Assembly (NCBI GenBank): GCA_012862575.1
Contig: BLSF01000091.1
Location: forward strand, 1-64,000
Length of the DNA: 64,000 nucleotides
Direction: 5' to 3'
Source of the DNA: Parietichytrium sp. I65-24A
Taxonomy: Eukaryota > Sar > Bigyra > Thraustochytrida > Thraustochytriidae
The notes under the pieces are model-generated. The model did no database searches, was not told where the DNA came from, and saw nothing but the letters and a program-made list of their open reading frames with translations. This document shows, one piece after another, positions 51,201-60,339 of the stretch. Both the position numbers and the translations under genes were made by a program. The number at the start of each line of letters is the position of its first letter. The first letter of the stretch is position 1.

Positions 51201-54184
51201 GAGGCTATAGTTCCATCCTGCCAAACATAAGGCGTCTCAAAGGCAAATTCAAGCTCCATATAGTTGTTGGCCTCGACAACTTTCATATCCTTGAAGAGGT
51301 CTTGAACGCATTCAAAGTCGGACGAAGAATATCTCTGGTTTGTGCCGCGCGACACTCTCGGGGTGATCGTCGGATCCGGGTGAAAGACAAAGCTTACCGA
51401 GTAGTCAGAGTTGTTGAGGTCTATGCTGCGCTCGGGGAAGACGGTCAGAAACTGGTCGCTGATTTTCTGAGGGCCAACTCCGATGCTCATGAGCCTTTCA
51501 GTGAATTTTGTGAACTCAAATTTGAACAACTGCGCCGGTAGAGGAATGAGAAAGTTCTGTCGCTGGAGGGACTTGACTACTTTCGTACCAGAAATTTGGC
51601 ACAGCTGATCCGAAATTTCAACATCAAAGTCGAACAGGCTACCCATGCAGCTCGAAACACCCGCTGTTACATTCAACATACGGGTTGTGGTATCTAAGAT
51701 GAGAATTGTCTGATCGTATACAAATTCCAGACCGTCAGCCGACAAAAGAGGTGCCCCAGCTTCGTATCCTGGCTTTAGCTCGAAGGTGTGGTCACCAAAG
51801 GAGAGCTCGATCCTGGCCATCGTGTGCTTCGGGAGTGAAATTGAGAACTGTCCTCTTTTCTTGCCATCACTTCCGTCGCTTGTGGTCATGTTCTGAATCT
51901 GTCGACCGGAGCCATCGAACACCTTGACAAGCACATCGGCAACTCCGCAGCCTGTTGCCTCAGTGAGCTCATATGAGTTGAATTCATACCCGACAATGCC
52001 TGTAACTGTCACGGCGGAGATGTCCACGACACCAATCTGAAGAGTTCCGCGATGTGCCACAGTGAAGTCTCTCTGCACCGGCGTCCACACTTTCTCGCTG
52101 CAAGCCCGGGGCTCATTCGAGCAGTATCTAAAGTCTCCGCCGGTGATTCGTTTCACGCTGACAAGAGACACTTGGGTGCTGGCGGAGTTTGCATCCATAC
52201 CGGCCACTAACACTGGAATTCTAAGGCTTCCACTTGCTCCGCCAGTTGAATATTCCAATGTCTTACCTCCCACCTTGATTTCAACCGAAGAATTTGGAAG
52301 GCCGTCTCCGTTGAGCGCTGCAACGTTCACCACAAGCTCAAATATGAATTCCACTCTTGACGTAATGCAATTGCTGAATTCTTCCCTCTTTGTGCCCGTC
52401 TCCTTACTCCCAGCTAGCCATGAATCCCTTTTGTATTTCGCCTCATCTTTCCACTTGCCAAACACGCAAACTTCGTGCACGTCACCAACATTCGAGCCCT
52501 CATCATTTAGAAGAATCTCCGGCTCAGAGAATACAGTTTCATCGCACCTCGCAGCACCTCCAATTGAAAGCTTCTCACGACCATTGAGCCGCACACCATA
52601 TGTTTCCACATCAAGAACGACAGGTCTAAACGGAATTTCCAGCTTGACAATGCCGCTGGAAAGGATCTGTACGACATCCATGTCATCCACGCCGTATTTT
52701 GTAAAGTCATAGGTTGAAGCGTCTTGATACCATGTCAAGATCTGTTCGGATGATGCCAGCTTCGAGTCACTGCAGATGTTGTGCTCACAAATCCGGCCGC
52801 CGAAGTCTTGGAAGCAATTGCCGCAAAATCCGTCGCCAGCATAACTAAAACATATCCCTTCAGGACACGTACCTTGGCTGGTTATGCACTTCACGTCGCC
52901 GTCGCACATTGGTCCGTACTTCAGAGGGGCACAGCGATTCTGCGGGATGGAGCTCTTCTCTGGACAGTATTTGTTTGCCGGACAGGAAATCGTTTCGTAT
53001 GAGCCTCTCGGACAATAGGTTCCGAGCGGGCAAGCCTGTGGTCCACTTTCTCCGCCCTGGCAATAGAATCCTCCAGCACAGACTGCACATCCACCGGCAC
53101 CATCAAGGTATGAGCCAGGTGCGCAAGTGTAACATGAGTGGACACCAACGAAAGAATTTCTGTCATTGGTCTCAGATGTCAACAAGTTCTCGTACTTCAA
53201 GTCATGAAAGAGTGGTGAAAAGGGGAATTTAAAAAGCCTGCATCGGTCACTGTACGCGGAGATGTCACCGTCACCATTGTTGCCACTTCTCACGAACTCG
53301 AACACCTGGCAATTATAGAGATTTACTTGGCACAAAGCGCGACACTCCTCCATGTTTGAGACTGTATGAGTCGCGGTGAGAATAGCCTTCGACCCACTTA
53401 CATCTGCGTTCCTCTGCACGCATCCGGGCTGGTTAAAGAGCTCAACGAACTTGGCGCTTGTGGTACAGAATGGAATTGCCGTCACCTTGCGAGTGTCGGC
53501 CAAGGTCATAGATGTAACTGTGTTCCACTTCCAGTTTATATTGTTGTTGAACAGAGTGCAAGTGTTTTGCTCAAAGTCAAAAGTATAGGCCCCACAGCTC
53601 GTCGCAGCAGTTGAGGCTGTGCTTCCCCCCAAACGCGCGGTTTCGCACATCAAATTGTAGTCTCTCTCTTTCGGGATTCCAACCTTCCAAGAACTCGCCA
53701 TTTTATCCATATATGTTCCTCTCAACTGGACGTGACGATGGTGATTAAGGATATTGGCATGAATCTTATGACTCCCCATGTAATAATAGTCTTCAAAGAG
53801 CTCCGCGTTGTAGCACGGACTGATTGACAGAGCTCGCAAATAGTCATTAGGATATTTGGGTTCCACAAATGACGAGCCCTCACCTCGTATCCATACGGCA
53901 TGCTGATCTCCCGAGCCGACATCTATATCCTCAGTGTTGACAAAACGGGCACCGCTCTCGCTTGATTTAGCGTATGCATGTGCACACGCCTGGATGCACT
54001 TCTCGACCGTATTGGCGCTTGTCTCCAAGACGGGCGAAAAATTATTGGTAGTTCCAAAGGTGACACATCCAGGGCTGATATGAATATCCCCAGGTTGAAC
54101 CCGTCGATACACCACTGCGGCTGCCAGCTCAAAGAGAGCTAACCACGTCGCGAAAAGCAACGCAAACCCTTTCTTCGACCACAT
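48254..54184 (-). CDS. Giant type I membrane protein, 1976 aa, with PAN/apple-like and Cys-rich EGF-like regions
   Basis: Not recognised as a named family. The start is taken at the ATG giving MWSKKGFALLFATWLALFELAAA, a clear signal peptide; the frame extends upstream but has no earlier useful ATG. The ectodomain begins with two Cys-containing stretches resembling PAN/apple modules (TVEKCIQACAHAYA; NMEECRALCQVNLYNCQVFEF). A Cys-rich ephrin-receptor or GCC2/GCC3-like block follows at about 350-475 (CYTCAPGSYLDGAGGC, CPLGTYCPRGSYETISCPANKYC). The remaining 1400 residues look like beta-sandwich repeats with scattered Cys pairs (for example VSSCMGSLFDFDVEISDQLC). A single transmembrane helix lies at about 1921-1950 (AIGLATGGAALVVGAAAALYVLW), then KRRQEE and a tail of about 25 residues. 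A surface receptor or adhesin role is inference. Confidence 0.85.
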   Translation of the reverse strand: MWSKKGFALLFATWLALFELAAAVVYRRVQPGDIHISPGCVTFGTTNNFSPVLETSANTVEKCIQACAHAYAKSSESGARFVNTEDIDVGSGDQHAVWIRGEGSSFVEPKYPNDYLRALSISPCYNAELFEDYYYMGSHKIHANILNHHRHVQLRGTYMDKMASSWKVGIPKERDYNLMCETARLGGSTASTAATSCGAYTFDFEQNTCTLFNNNINWKWNTVTSMTLADTRKVTAIPFCTTSAKFVELFNQPGCVQRNADVSGSKAILTATHTVSNMEECRALCQVNLYNCQVFEFVRSGNNGDGDISAYSDRCRLFKFPFSPLFHDLKYENLLTSETNDRNSFVGVHSCYTCAPGSYLDGAGGCAVCAGGFYCQGGESGPQACPLGTYCPRGSYETISCPANKYCPEKSSIPQNRCAPLKYGPMCDGDVKCITSQGTCPEGICFSYAGDGFCGNCFQDFGGRICEHNICSDSKLASSEQILTWYQDASTYDFTKYGVDDMDVVQILSSGIVKLEIPFRPVVLDVETYGVRLNGREKLSIGGAARCDETVFSEPEILLNDEGSNVGDVHEVCVFGKWKDEAKYKRDSWLAGSKETGTKREEFSNCITSRVEFIFELVVNVAALNGDGLPNSSVEIKVGGKTLEYSTGGASGSLRIPVLVAGMDANSASTQVSLVSVKRITGGDFRYCSNEPRACSEKVWTPVQRDFTVAHRGTLQIGVVDISAVTVTGIVGYEFNSYELTEATGCGVADVLVKVFDGSGRQIQNMTTSDGSDGKKRGQFSISLPKHTMARIELSFGDHTFELKPGYEAGAPLLSADGLEFVYDQTILILDTTTRMLNVTAGVSSCMGSLFDFDVEISDQLCQISGTKVVKSLQRQNFLIPLPAQLFKFEFTKFTERLMSIGVGPQKISDQFLTVFPERSIDLNNSDYSVSFVFHPDPTITPRVSRGTNQRYSSSDFECVQDLFKDMKVVEANNYMELEFAFETPYVWQDGTIASCNRMPNGTRLHLSSELQAENDPCHSAKGGCDAAIEVDEYGQTFARQYLLTGDPVAEGFELADYVLKIVPTMSHSELDLQSDAQPVKVLVLGHKQLTADSVVTYFTDEQSFKPLYYLYSPPIGSGSYQSVSMSMERSLETHVFYSSDRETGSSIAVGVEASTELEICIPFSGCPFKTVDLSVSGSVGDSDYSLRNEKYEDTLTTRIKSESMTLSTSSSGDGGSSADMVLLIGSVAKFIRSRFVYWNPLTCLPNSTDSTFWGRGEESVVFFSRADCGLAKKKIQQTIDDSNAALHSLETSEDQKSEAANLLKIAQSSKIKWDSLLQHWEDDKLQARNKPVNLAGLLSGGASSANRLTFGSSDITIARESALASSSVTAYSGYTFTKTNTVGMDLSAMFGFGGFVVGPTLSTNLEFTTVVTGETTDTSGLVSTQSLEVFLTEQDSGDNLCLDAYESPYSGSLIFEVCGGETMCPHVEGTDARQKLGLNIIESPSGPLESDRTRFILEVSTMDMAAGEDISVVIELDAEIAASAVSFQIGSASLNQPLSLTLEGKTKTNIYVYLERLDTALLSLSTSGKVSSSCDSSVSAPFSFDVVWASACPQVLWSGDLKEPDSTFLVSSETTTFSVSAKNPLPTKWRDMEDVGVTVSLWTKEAGGVDEWVQLPERFLMDQGLQRIVTFAEQEDNYGNALVTLNTAALTGSAGSSFRDEQRYLFELRTLCTKTTQGGETRKTGETRSGVRAGFVDTRGPVLLTYSNTKILLRPTKAFPIAQFGFNEAVDCLHVTAIIRTEERGSQAAQVYCPVQSTQVHVILEVSRAEDVLFWSNATLNLTLTGIRDLFGNQFRLSESTMPISTTEGRQLSADDESIGLFFNAPVIPAFDGTEQSWVLPTEAEVNATRSAAKESSLNTAERVTSLFVAPTVTDDFAVEQDSSSALAIGLATGGAALVVGAAAALYVLWKRRQEEPVEALEISAKGSTVSDDML

Positions 54185-56991
54185 CCTTCTTCTACAAGAT
54201 GTCCAACTTGGTGCAAGTTGAATATTTGTTTGTTTGCCTTTGCGTAGTTTCGGATCTGCCGAACCAAGCTTCAAACACGAATTCAAGTTGCAGTCTTCTC
54301 TAAACGATGTCAGCAACCCTGGTACACATCATACCCCAGGCGATTACGAGTCTTTGACGACTGCGATTCTGGCGACTTTTACCTGCTGAGTTTCTGAAAT
54401 AATTTAATTGAACTTGCGAACAAGGAAAGCTATAATATTCCTTGAGCTCATAGCAAAGTAGGAGCAAGAAAAATGAGAATAGGATATCTCTGCATCGCGT
54501 TCTGGCTCCAACATACGATGGTGCGTTTAGCTCAAAACGTCAGACTCATTCCTCGCCGTCAGCGGTCGGGAACTTTTCCATAAATGGGCAGGAGTGCAGT
54601 CCAAAACCGCGAGTGTTCTATCAACCGTGTCTTACAAATCAAAGCGATTACAAACCCATTGCTCGAAACCCTCCCTATCTCGCACACATGAGCGCATGTT
54701 TTTGAGAGATGCTCTGCACTTGCAACTGAGATGGGCACTGAGCTTGCCCTCACAGTCGATGCACAGACATTCGGTTTTGACAGTTGGGTAGAAAAGTAGC
54801 CGGTATAGCGAAAACTCATGGCAAATCTCGAATCAAGCCGGCATACGACTAGTACATGTCTTCACCGGCCACGAAGGACTTGAGCTTACTGCAAGCTCTG
54901 CAAGCACTGGCAGTGGCTGTCTATAACGGCTTGAAACTCGTCGAAACGCAACGTAACTGCTACTGTACTTTCCCCTCAAGGTGTGTACTCGGGATTTGTT
55001 TCCTAGTCTTGTCACTAAAGGCCATTTTGTTTATGCTTGCTTGTTCGTCATGTTCATTGAACAATTTGTTGAATGGAAAATGGATGTCGAAAGTTTTGGG
55101 GCGCGGAGAAGAACTAGAATGTTGCAGCTGCGGTCGGTTTTTAATGGAAGTGTAAAGTCACGCGAGTTACTTTTACAAAATGCAAAGAAGGATCCCTGCG
55201 GCTTGCGAATGCTCGACTGAAATATTGAGTTTTTGTAGGAGTGATTTGTGACATGCACAGCGCGACAACGTGACTGGCGCCATCTTGTCGTGAGATACAG
55301 CACAGGAAGCGGGTGAGATACGGAGTGCCGTGACCGACAGTGACTACCGCATTTGGGACATCCCCAGTGGCCTTTGTATGTCAGGAGGTGGTTTAGAGAT
55401 CCGAAATCACGTAACTACGATCGTTTTACGGTCACGGGTACATTGCCGGCTCGCAATTGATATAGGAGGTTGCTCTACGAAACTGCGTTCTCGGCAGGCT
55501 GCCTAGACTAGAGAGCCAGTGGCGGGTAGAGCCGAGAAAACCGCATTATAAGTTTACCTCATTCCTGTGACCTTCGCATTTGGTTAAAAGAGTTTCCACG
55601 TGCAGCTATCATGCTTTCAAAGTCCGGGTTTACAAAGTTTTTCCTGTTAGTTAGTTTCCCGTCCACTCTGGCTTTTTCTCACATTGCTGTTGCGGTATTG
55701 ATCCTGACAAGTGCGTTTTGGCACACTCCTTGTACGCAATCTGGAATCAAACAAACAGTTTTGTGCTGTGATGCATTTCGTGATTGCGAGAAGAACTTCG
55801 AAAGAGATAATTGTATCATCCATGGATGTTCCACGTGCGTGCAGGCTGCCATCGCATTAAGCCAGAGTGTGTGAGAACAGATCAGTGGGTTAGCAGAAAT
55901 TCAAAACCTGATTGCCAAATCTTTGTTGGCCTTATCGCGTCAAATTTACTCTGTTGATTCTGCGCGAATTGATGTCCGGGCTGATAAGCAGCATTCAACA
56001 CCCAAGTGAAGTTTCCTTGCCTTTTCTTGCCTTTCTCGTCGGCGGAGATAACGGCTGAAAACGAATGGAACGAGTTCTTCCTACGAGACTGCGACTGGAT
56101 GTTGGAGATTGGACCTTCAAGCGTTGAGTATCTTGCAACTTTGGTTTACCAATTTAACTGCTTGTTTTTCACCAATTCAAACAGACGTAACCCCCATTCC
56201 TTAAAAAGGCATGCACAATGCCAGAAGGAAATAATTAATTCGAATCGCATTGTTCGGTTTCTTGCTCAAATTATTCTTCATCAACATCATCATCATCATC
56301 ATCGTCATCGTCATTGTCACTCCATCGCTCTACCAACCGTCAAGCAACTCCGAGACAACAACGTCATTCCCGCGGACCTTTGCAGTGCAGGCCGCGTACC
56401 AATACTCATCTTATCGGCCATTTTCTGCGAGGACTCTCTTCCAATTGGTACGTACGTACGTACAAGTACTGGCACTCACTGCGGCACATTTTTGGTATTA
56501 CATTTACTTTCATTTGAGCGAGCAATTCGTTGCTCTTTCATCACGCTCTGTTCAAGACAAGCTAGCTGCAATGATTACACCACAGCACTAGGCCCTGTGC
56601 TATGCGATTCCATAGCAGTGACACGATCGAGAACGTTCTGAGGAGAGGAGCATACGGGGAAGAGGGTCCGCGAGTACACTTTCTAGGACGCTAATACGAC
56701 ACTGGCGTAGTGTAAGTCGAGCAAGTGGAGCGTGAAGGGCACAGCATTGTAGGGCTCACGTGGAAACGTGGAAAGTGTCAGTGTTCTTCGACGCCTTTCC
56801 GTGCAGCAACGACACTGTGCTTGTTTGTTTTGTTTATCTTGTTTGTCTTGTTTGGAGGTTTTGCGTGGTTTGAGTTCCTAGTTGTGGAAGTCGATACTGA
56901 CGAACGATACATCTGTTTCATGTTTTCTCCTCATTGTTGTGGCGGACTTGCAAACTAAGCACAGCTGGCAGGCTTTGAAAATACAATCAAA
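54185..56991. other. Large divergent intergenic region
   Basis: At about 2.8 kb this is the longest gap in the window, between the giant membrane protein gene and gamma-SNAP. One candidate small secreted protein (55611-55874) is listed separately. There is a CAT/CGT trinucleotide run near 56281-56315 and a GTAC repeat near 56451-56463. I see nothing else that codes. Confidence 0.45.
55611..55874 (+). CDS. Candidate small secreted Cys-rich protein, 87 aa
   Basis: Not recognised. The ATG-started frame MLSKSGFTKFFLLVSFPSTLAFSH has a plausible signal peptide, followed by a second hydrophobic stretch and a mature part with eight Cys (CTQSG, LCCDAF, DCEK, NCIIHGCSTC). It lies alone in a 2.8-kb gap, and a TATA-like ATTATAAG lies about 70 bp upstream. 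Length and isolation make it uncertain; it could be chance. Confidence 0.3.
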   Translation: MLSKSGFTKFFLLVSFPSTLAFSHIAVAVLILTSAFWHTPCTQSGIKQTVLCCDAFRDCEKNFERDNCIIHGCSTCVQAAIALSQSV

Positions 56992-58362
56992 ATGAGTGCG
57001 CTAACTGCAGCGCAGAAACATGTCGCAGAGGCGGAGGCCGCTCTGCGTACCTCGCTGTTCAAATGGAGTCCTGATTACATTACTGCTGCCCACAAGTTCG
57101 AAAAGGCTGCAGGAGCTTTCTCTGCTGCGCAGGCAAATCAACAGGCTGTAGATGCATACGATCGAGCAGCAGAAGCTCATCAAAAGTGCTCGCACGGTGA
57201 TGCGGCCGCCGCAAAGTGCTGGGAGAGCAGCGGGCAGGTGCTCTTGGCCATGTCCAAGGAGCTGACCAAGACTGCAATATCGGACGCGGCCAAGCATGCC
57301 GAATTCGCGGCTGACCGTCTTGGCCGCGCCTGCATGGTATACCGGGAGTCGGGGGACTCGGCCAAGGCAGCTTCGTGTTTGGGCACGAAGGCTCGAGCTC
57401 TGGCCGATGCTGCCGAGAGCTTGCCAAGACAGAGCCCCCTCCGTGGCAAATTTTTGGACCAAGCCCTGCAGGATTTCATGCTCTCATGCGAAGTGCTAGA
57501 GGCCAGCGGGCGTGTGGCGTTTAGCGTGGATACTTTTAGACATGCGCTCAATTTCATGGTCAAGACGGAGCGCTGGAAAGATGCTGCCGATGTCATCGAC
57601 CGCATGGTGCCTGTCTACAGGCAACTGCAGCAGCGTGGCGCCCTGCATAAACTACGGCTCAGCAAGGTAATTATCCTCCTCCGCCGTGATGATGTGGTGG
57701 CGGCCAGGAATGCGTTTCGCGATGGATTTGACGATTCTGATTATCTACGATCCGACGAGTGCGCTGCTGCGGAAGACCTTCTGAATGCCTGGGAAAAAGC
57801 TGATGAGGAAGCCGTTCGCAGCGTGCTTGATCGACAGGTCTTTGCATACATTGAGAGGTCCATCTCTCTCGTCGCTCGCTCGTTAAACCCAAATTCTGGC
57901 TTTGATGATCTCGAAGGCATTGAGTCCAAGCCAACGAGCTCGGGGGCACCGTCAAGCTCGTTCTCGGTTCCTGCGGTAACCGAAGCTCTAGAAAGCGCAA
58001 AAATCGCTGTTGAAGATCCGTCGCACCAGTCTGCGCAAAATGCATTGTTCGCGAGAAAGGCTCCTTCACCTTCACCAAAGCCGGCGGAGGTTAAAGAGGT
58101 TCCTGAAAGTGCTCCTGCGCTCGAAGAGTCTCCACCAGCACCGCCTGCCACAGAAGCAGTGAAGGAGACGCCAAAGCCAGCTCCAAGTGCGGCTGAAGAT
58201 TCTCTCGATGGATATGATGATTTGAATGAACAAGAAAAGGTTACGGAGGCAGCAGAGCCGGCCCAGAAAGCTGTTCATGCCGCGCAGGCACCATTGCCCA
58301 CCATGCAAGCTTTCAAAGCCCAGCAAGAGGTTGAAGAAGAAGAGGAGGAGGACCTTTGTTGA
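56992..58362 (+). CDS. NAPG: Gamma-SNAP (NSF attachment protein gamma) with long C-terminal extension
   Basis: SNAP proteins recruit the ATPase NSF to SNARE bundles so they can be taken apart after membrane fusion. The single exon encodes 456 aa, against about 312 in human gamma-SNAP. The N-terminal 290 residues form the TPR-like helical sheet: LFKWSPDYITAAHKFEKAAGAFSAA, then AVDAYDRAAEAHQKC, AADRLGRACMVYRESGDSAKAASCL and LRLSKVIILLRRDDVVAARNAFRDGF. FKWSPDY and the DDVVAAR region mark the gamma rather than alpha/beta branch. The extra 150 residues are Pro/Ala/Glu-rich and end in a Glu run followed by DLC, echoing the acidic ending in -LC of animal gamma-SNAP. The first ATG is used. Confidence 0.92.
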   Translation: MSALTAAQKHVAEAEAALRTSLFKWSPDYITAAHKFEKAAGAFSAAQANQQAVDAYDRAAEAHQKCSHGDAAAAKCWESSGQVLLAMSKELTKTAISDAAKHAEFAADRLGRACMVYRESGDSAKAASCLGTKARALADAAESLPRQSPLRGKFLDQALQDFMLSCEVLEASGRVAFSVDTFRHALNFMVKTERWKDAADVIDRMVPVYRQLQQRGALHKLRLSKVIILLRRDDVVAARNAFRDGFDDSDYLRSDECAAAEDLLNAWEKADEEAVRSVLDRQVFAYIERSISLVARSLNPNSGFDDLEGIESKPTSSGAPSSSFSVPAVTEALESAKIAVEDPSHQSAQNALFARKAPSPSPKPAEVKEVPESAPALEESPPAPPATEAVKETPKPAPSAAEDSLDGYDDLNEQEKVTEAAEPAQKAVHAAQAPLPTMQAFKAQQEVEEEEEEDLC

Positions 58363-58547
58363 AGCTTGAGATCAAATTTATTTTTGCTCACCCCAAAGTA
58401 AAAAACTGTAAATGATTTTTTCTCCTAGTGATTTGTTCCAATGAACACTCCAAAGTCGCAAGAAGAAAAAGTAACGAGAAAAAAACAGAGAGGCGAGCTT
58501 GCTAAGATAACAGTTCAGAGGGAAGAAGGGGTAAGAGAAGTTCAAGA

Positions 58548-60299
58548 TTAGCTCGACTCGTTTGCAAGAGCTTTGCGAGCTTGAAGTGTGAGCTTGATGA
58601 GGGTTTTGCGAATTTCCTGAGCTTGCGTCAAGCGACTCGGGAAAAGGACCCTAGCGACGACCTCCTTTTTGTTGAGTTGGCATTTAAAGACCATCCCCAA
58701 ACGATCGAGCGAGACCATCGTTGCGGCAGTTGCATCTGGTTGATCCCCATACGCCTGAACAAGCGTCAAGCAATCGTGAGCGTGGTCTTTGTTCATGTGA
58801 GGGACAGAGCGGCCGACAGCCTTCTCGAAACTATCCGCTCCTTCGAGCTCCTCTTTATACTGGCGATCAGTTTGCATGCCATGCTGCTTGTACACGATCT
58901 CGGCGAAATCTTCTTGCGAGATCCCAAGATCGCGGTGCGTGGGTAGTTTGCCTTGAGCAACTAGTTTCTGCACAGCGTCAATGGCTTTTGTGGAGCACAG
59001 TACCAGATTGTCTGGATTCACAGGCATGTCGTACCGCCATGGTACGAGTTCAAACGCTGGTCCGCTGCCCATGCGAGCCTGTACAATCGGACACCGCTGA
59101 CAAAACTGCGACACGACTGCTGCACAGTCATCATCGTTTATGAGCTCCAGGTTTGTCCACTCCTCCACTTCCTCAGCGTTCCGCGAATCCTCAGAGTCGG
59201 CCTGCGCATTCTCCAAGATTGCTGCCTTTATCTTGTTCATACGGGATTGCAACTTTTGACGGAATTTGTGCGAGGCATTGTGCTTGAGAGTGGGCGCAGG
59301 CACCGGTGAGAATGGTTTTCCTGCGAGCTCTGTGACAACCCTTGCAGCCATGGAGATACCAAAAATCGCCGGCATTGTCCCGAGCACGGGCATGACGCGA
59401 ACGCGAAAGTTTGGAACAGTGCCCAGCTCGCTCGGGTCTTCGCCGGCCACTTCTGCGTCGAGGGGGAGGAGTTTCATGTGCGGCAGCTCTGAGCTGTAAA
59501 GAACTTCAATCTTGTCGAATGGCACTGTGGCATCAGCAGAGGCGTTTTTGAGATATTGCTTGAGGTTCCACCGCAAACGGGCTGCCAGGGGGTCACGGAC
59601 CACCTCTCGAAATTGGGTAAAGTGGATTCTCGATGGATCTGCCTTCGCTCCGGCTGCCATCGAGCTGAGTACTTTGATATCGTTCAGGAGACAGTACGCC
59701 AAGAGAGCGACTTTGGTGTTTCGATCATCAATGCAATCCACCACATAATCAGGTTTGCCTTCCAAGAGCACAGCAGCTCGCTCTTCGGTGAACATCTCTG
59801 GCCGGCAGTCGATCTCACAGAACGGTGCGAACCGCTTGATGTGCTTGGCCAGTGCGGTCACCTTGGGCGTGCCCACGTCCTCTCTTCCAGCGACCGCATG
59901 CCTGTTCAGAGAAGACAGCGTCACATTGTCAAAGTCCACAATCCGCAGTCTCTTCACACCGGATCTCGCCAGAAAATGCGCGCAATGGCTTCCGACTCCG
60001 CCCACCCCTACGACCACAACTAATTTACCCTCTAACGCTCCCATACCATCTTCCCCGAGAAATTGCCTGCCGCGAGACAGCTGCTCATCCCACAGCTCCT
60101 TCTCCGCGCTGCCATCTTCTTCCTCCCATCTCACATCGCCAGCATCTCTGTCGCGCACAACTTTGCTCTTATATAATTGGAAAAGATTGCAAACATTGCC
60201 AAATAATGCGCCTCCTCCGATGGCTCCCGCCGCTACTGCGCCGCCTAGCAACGCTCCCACCGCCACATAGCAAGCGCGCTCACCCAAGCTGCTAGACAT
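58548..60299 (-). CDS. TcdA/TCD-type E1-like enzyme (tRNA threonylcarbamoyladenosine dehydratase family)
   Basis: This family uses ATP to cyclise t6A to ct6A at position 37 of tRNAs that decode ANN codons; yeast Tcd1 and Tcd2 do so at mitochondria. The product is 583 aa from ATG MSSSLGERAC; an upstream GTG in the AT-rich leader is not used. A hydrophobic Gly/Ala-rich segment at 10-35 could be a membrane anchor, as in yeast Tcd proteins. The ThiF/E1 fold follows: nucleotide loop VGVGGVGSHCAHFL (98-110), acidic strand IVDFDNV (Asp122, Asp124), SSLNRHA (Asn132, Arg133) and VVDCIDD (about 187-192). SSMAAGAKADPSRI is a TcdA-family signature. The last 200 residues are an extra domain seen in eukaryotic TCDs. 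It converges on gamma-SNAP (185-bp gap). Confidence 0.9.
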   Translation of the reverse strand: MSSSLGERACYVAVGALLGGAVAAGAIGGGALFGNVCNLFQLYKSKVVRDRDAGDVRWEEEDGSAEKELWDEQLSRGRQFLGEDGMGALEGKLVVVVGVGGVGSHCAHFLARSGVKRLRIVDFDNVTLSSLNRHAVAGREDVGTPKVTALAKHIKRFAPFCEIDCRPEMFTEERAAVLLEGKPDYVVDCIDDRNTKVALLAYCLLNDIKVLSSMAAGAKADPSRIHFTQFREVVRDPLAARLRWNLKQYLKNASADATVPFDKIEVLYSSELPHMKLLPLDAEVAGEDPSELGTVPNFRVRVMPVLGTMPAIFGISMAARVVTELAGKPFSPVPAPTLKHNASHKFRQKLQSRMNKIKAAILENAQADSEDSRNAEEVEEWTNLELINDDDCAAVVSQFCQRCPIVQARMGSGPAFELVPWRYDMPVNPDNLVLCSTKAIDAVQKLVAQGKLPTHRDLGISQEDFAEIVYKQHGMQTDRQYKEELEGADSFEKAVGRSVPHMNKDHAHDCLTLVQAYGDQPDATAATMVSLDRLGMVFKCQLNKKEVVARVLFPSRLTQAQEIRKTLIKLTLQARKALANESS

Positions 60300-60310
60300 T
60301 ATCGCTATGT

Positions 60311-60339
60311 GAATATATATGTATGTATATATATATATC
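60311..60339 (-). promoter_or_regulatory. TATA-repeat stretch upstream of TcdA-like gene
   Basis: A 29-bp stretch of TATA and TATG units lies 12-40 bp upstream of the start codon. It may be a core promoter with a very short leader, or simply a dinucleotide repeat in the leader. Confidence 0.3.

Noticed and set aside
56006-56641. 211-aa plus-strand frame in the large gap
   Set aside because: It starts with GTG, runs through a CAT/CGT repeat and has no recognisable domain or conserved composition.
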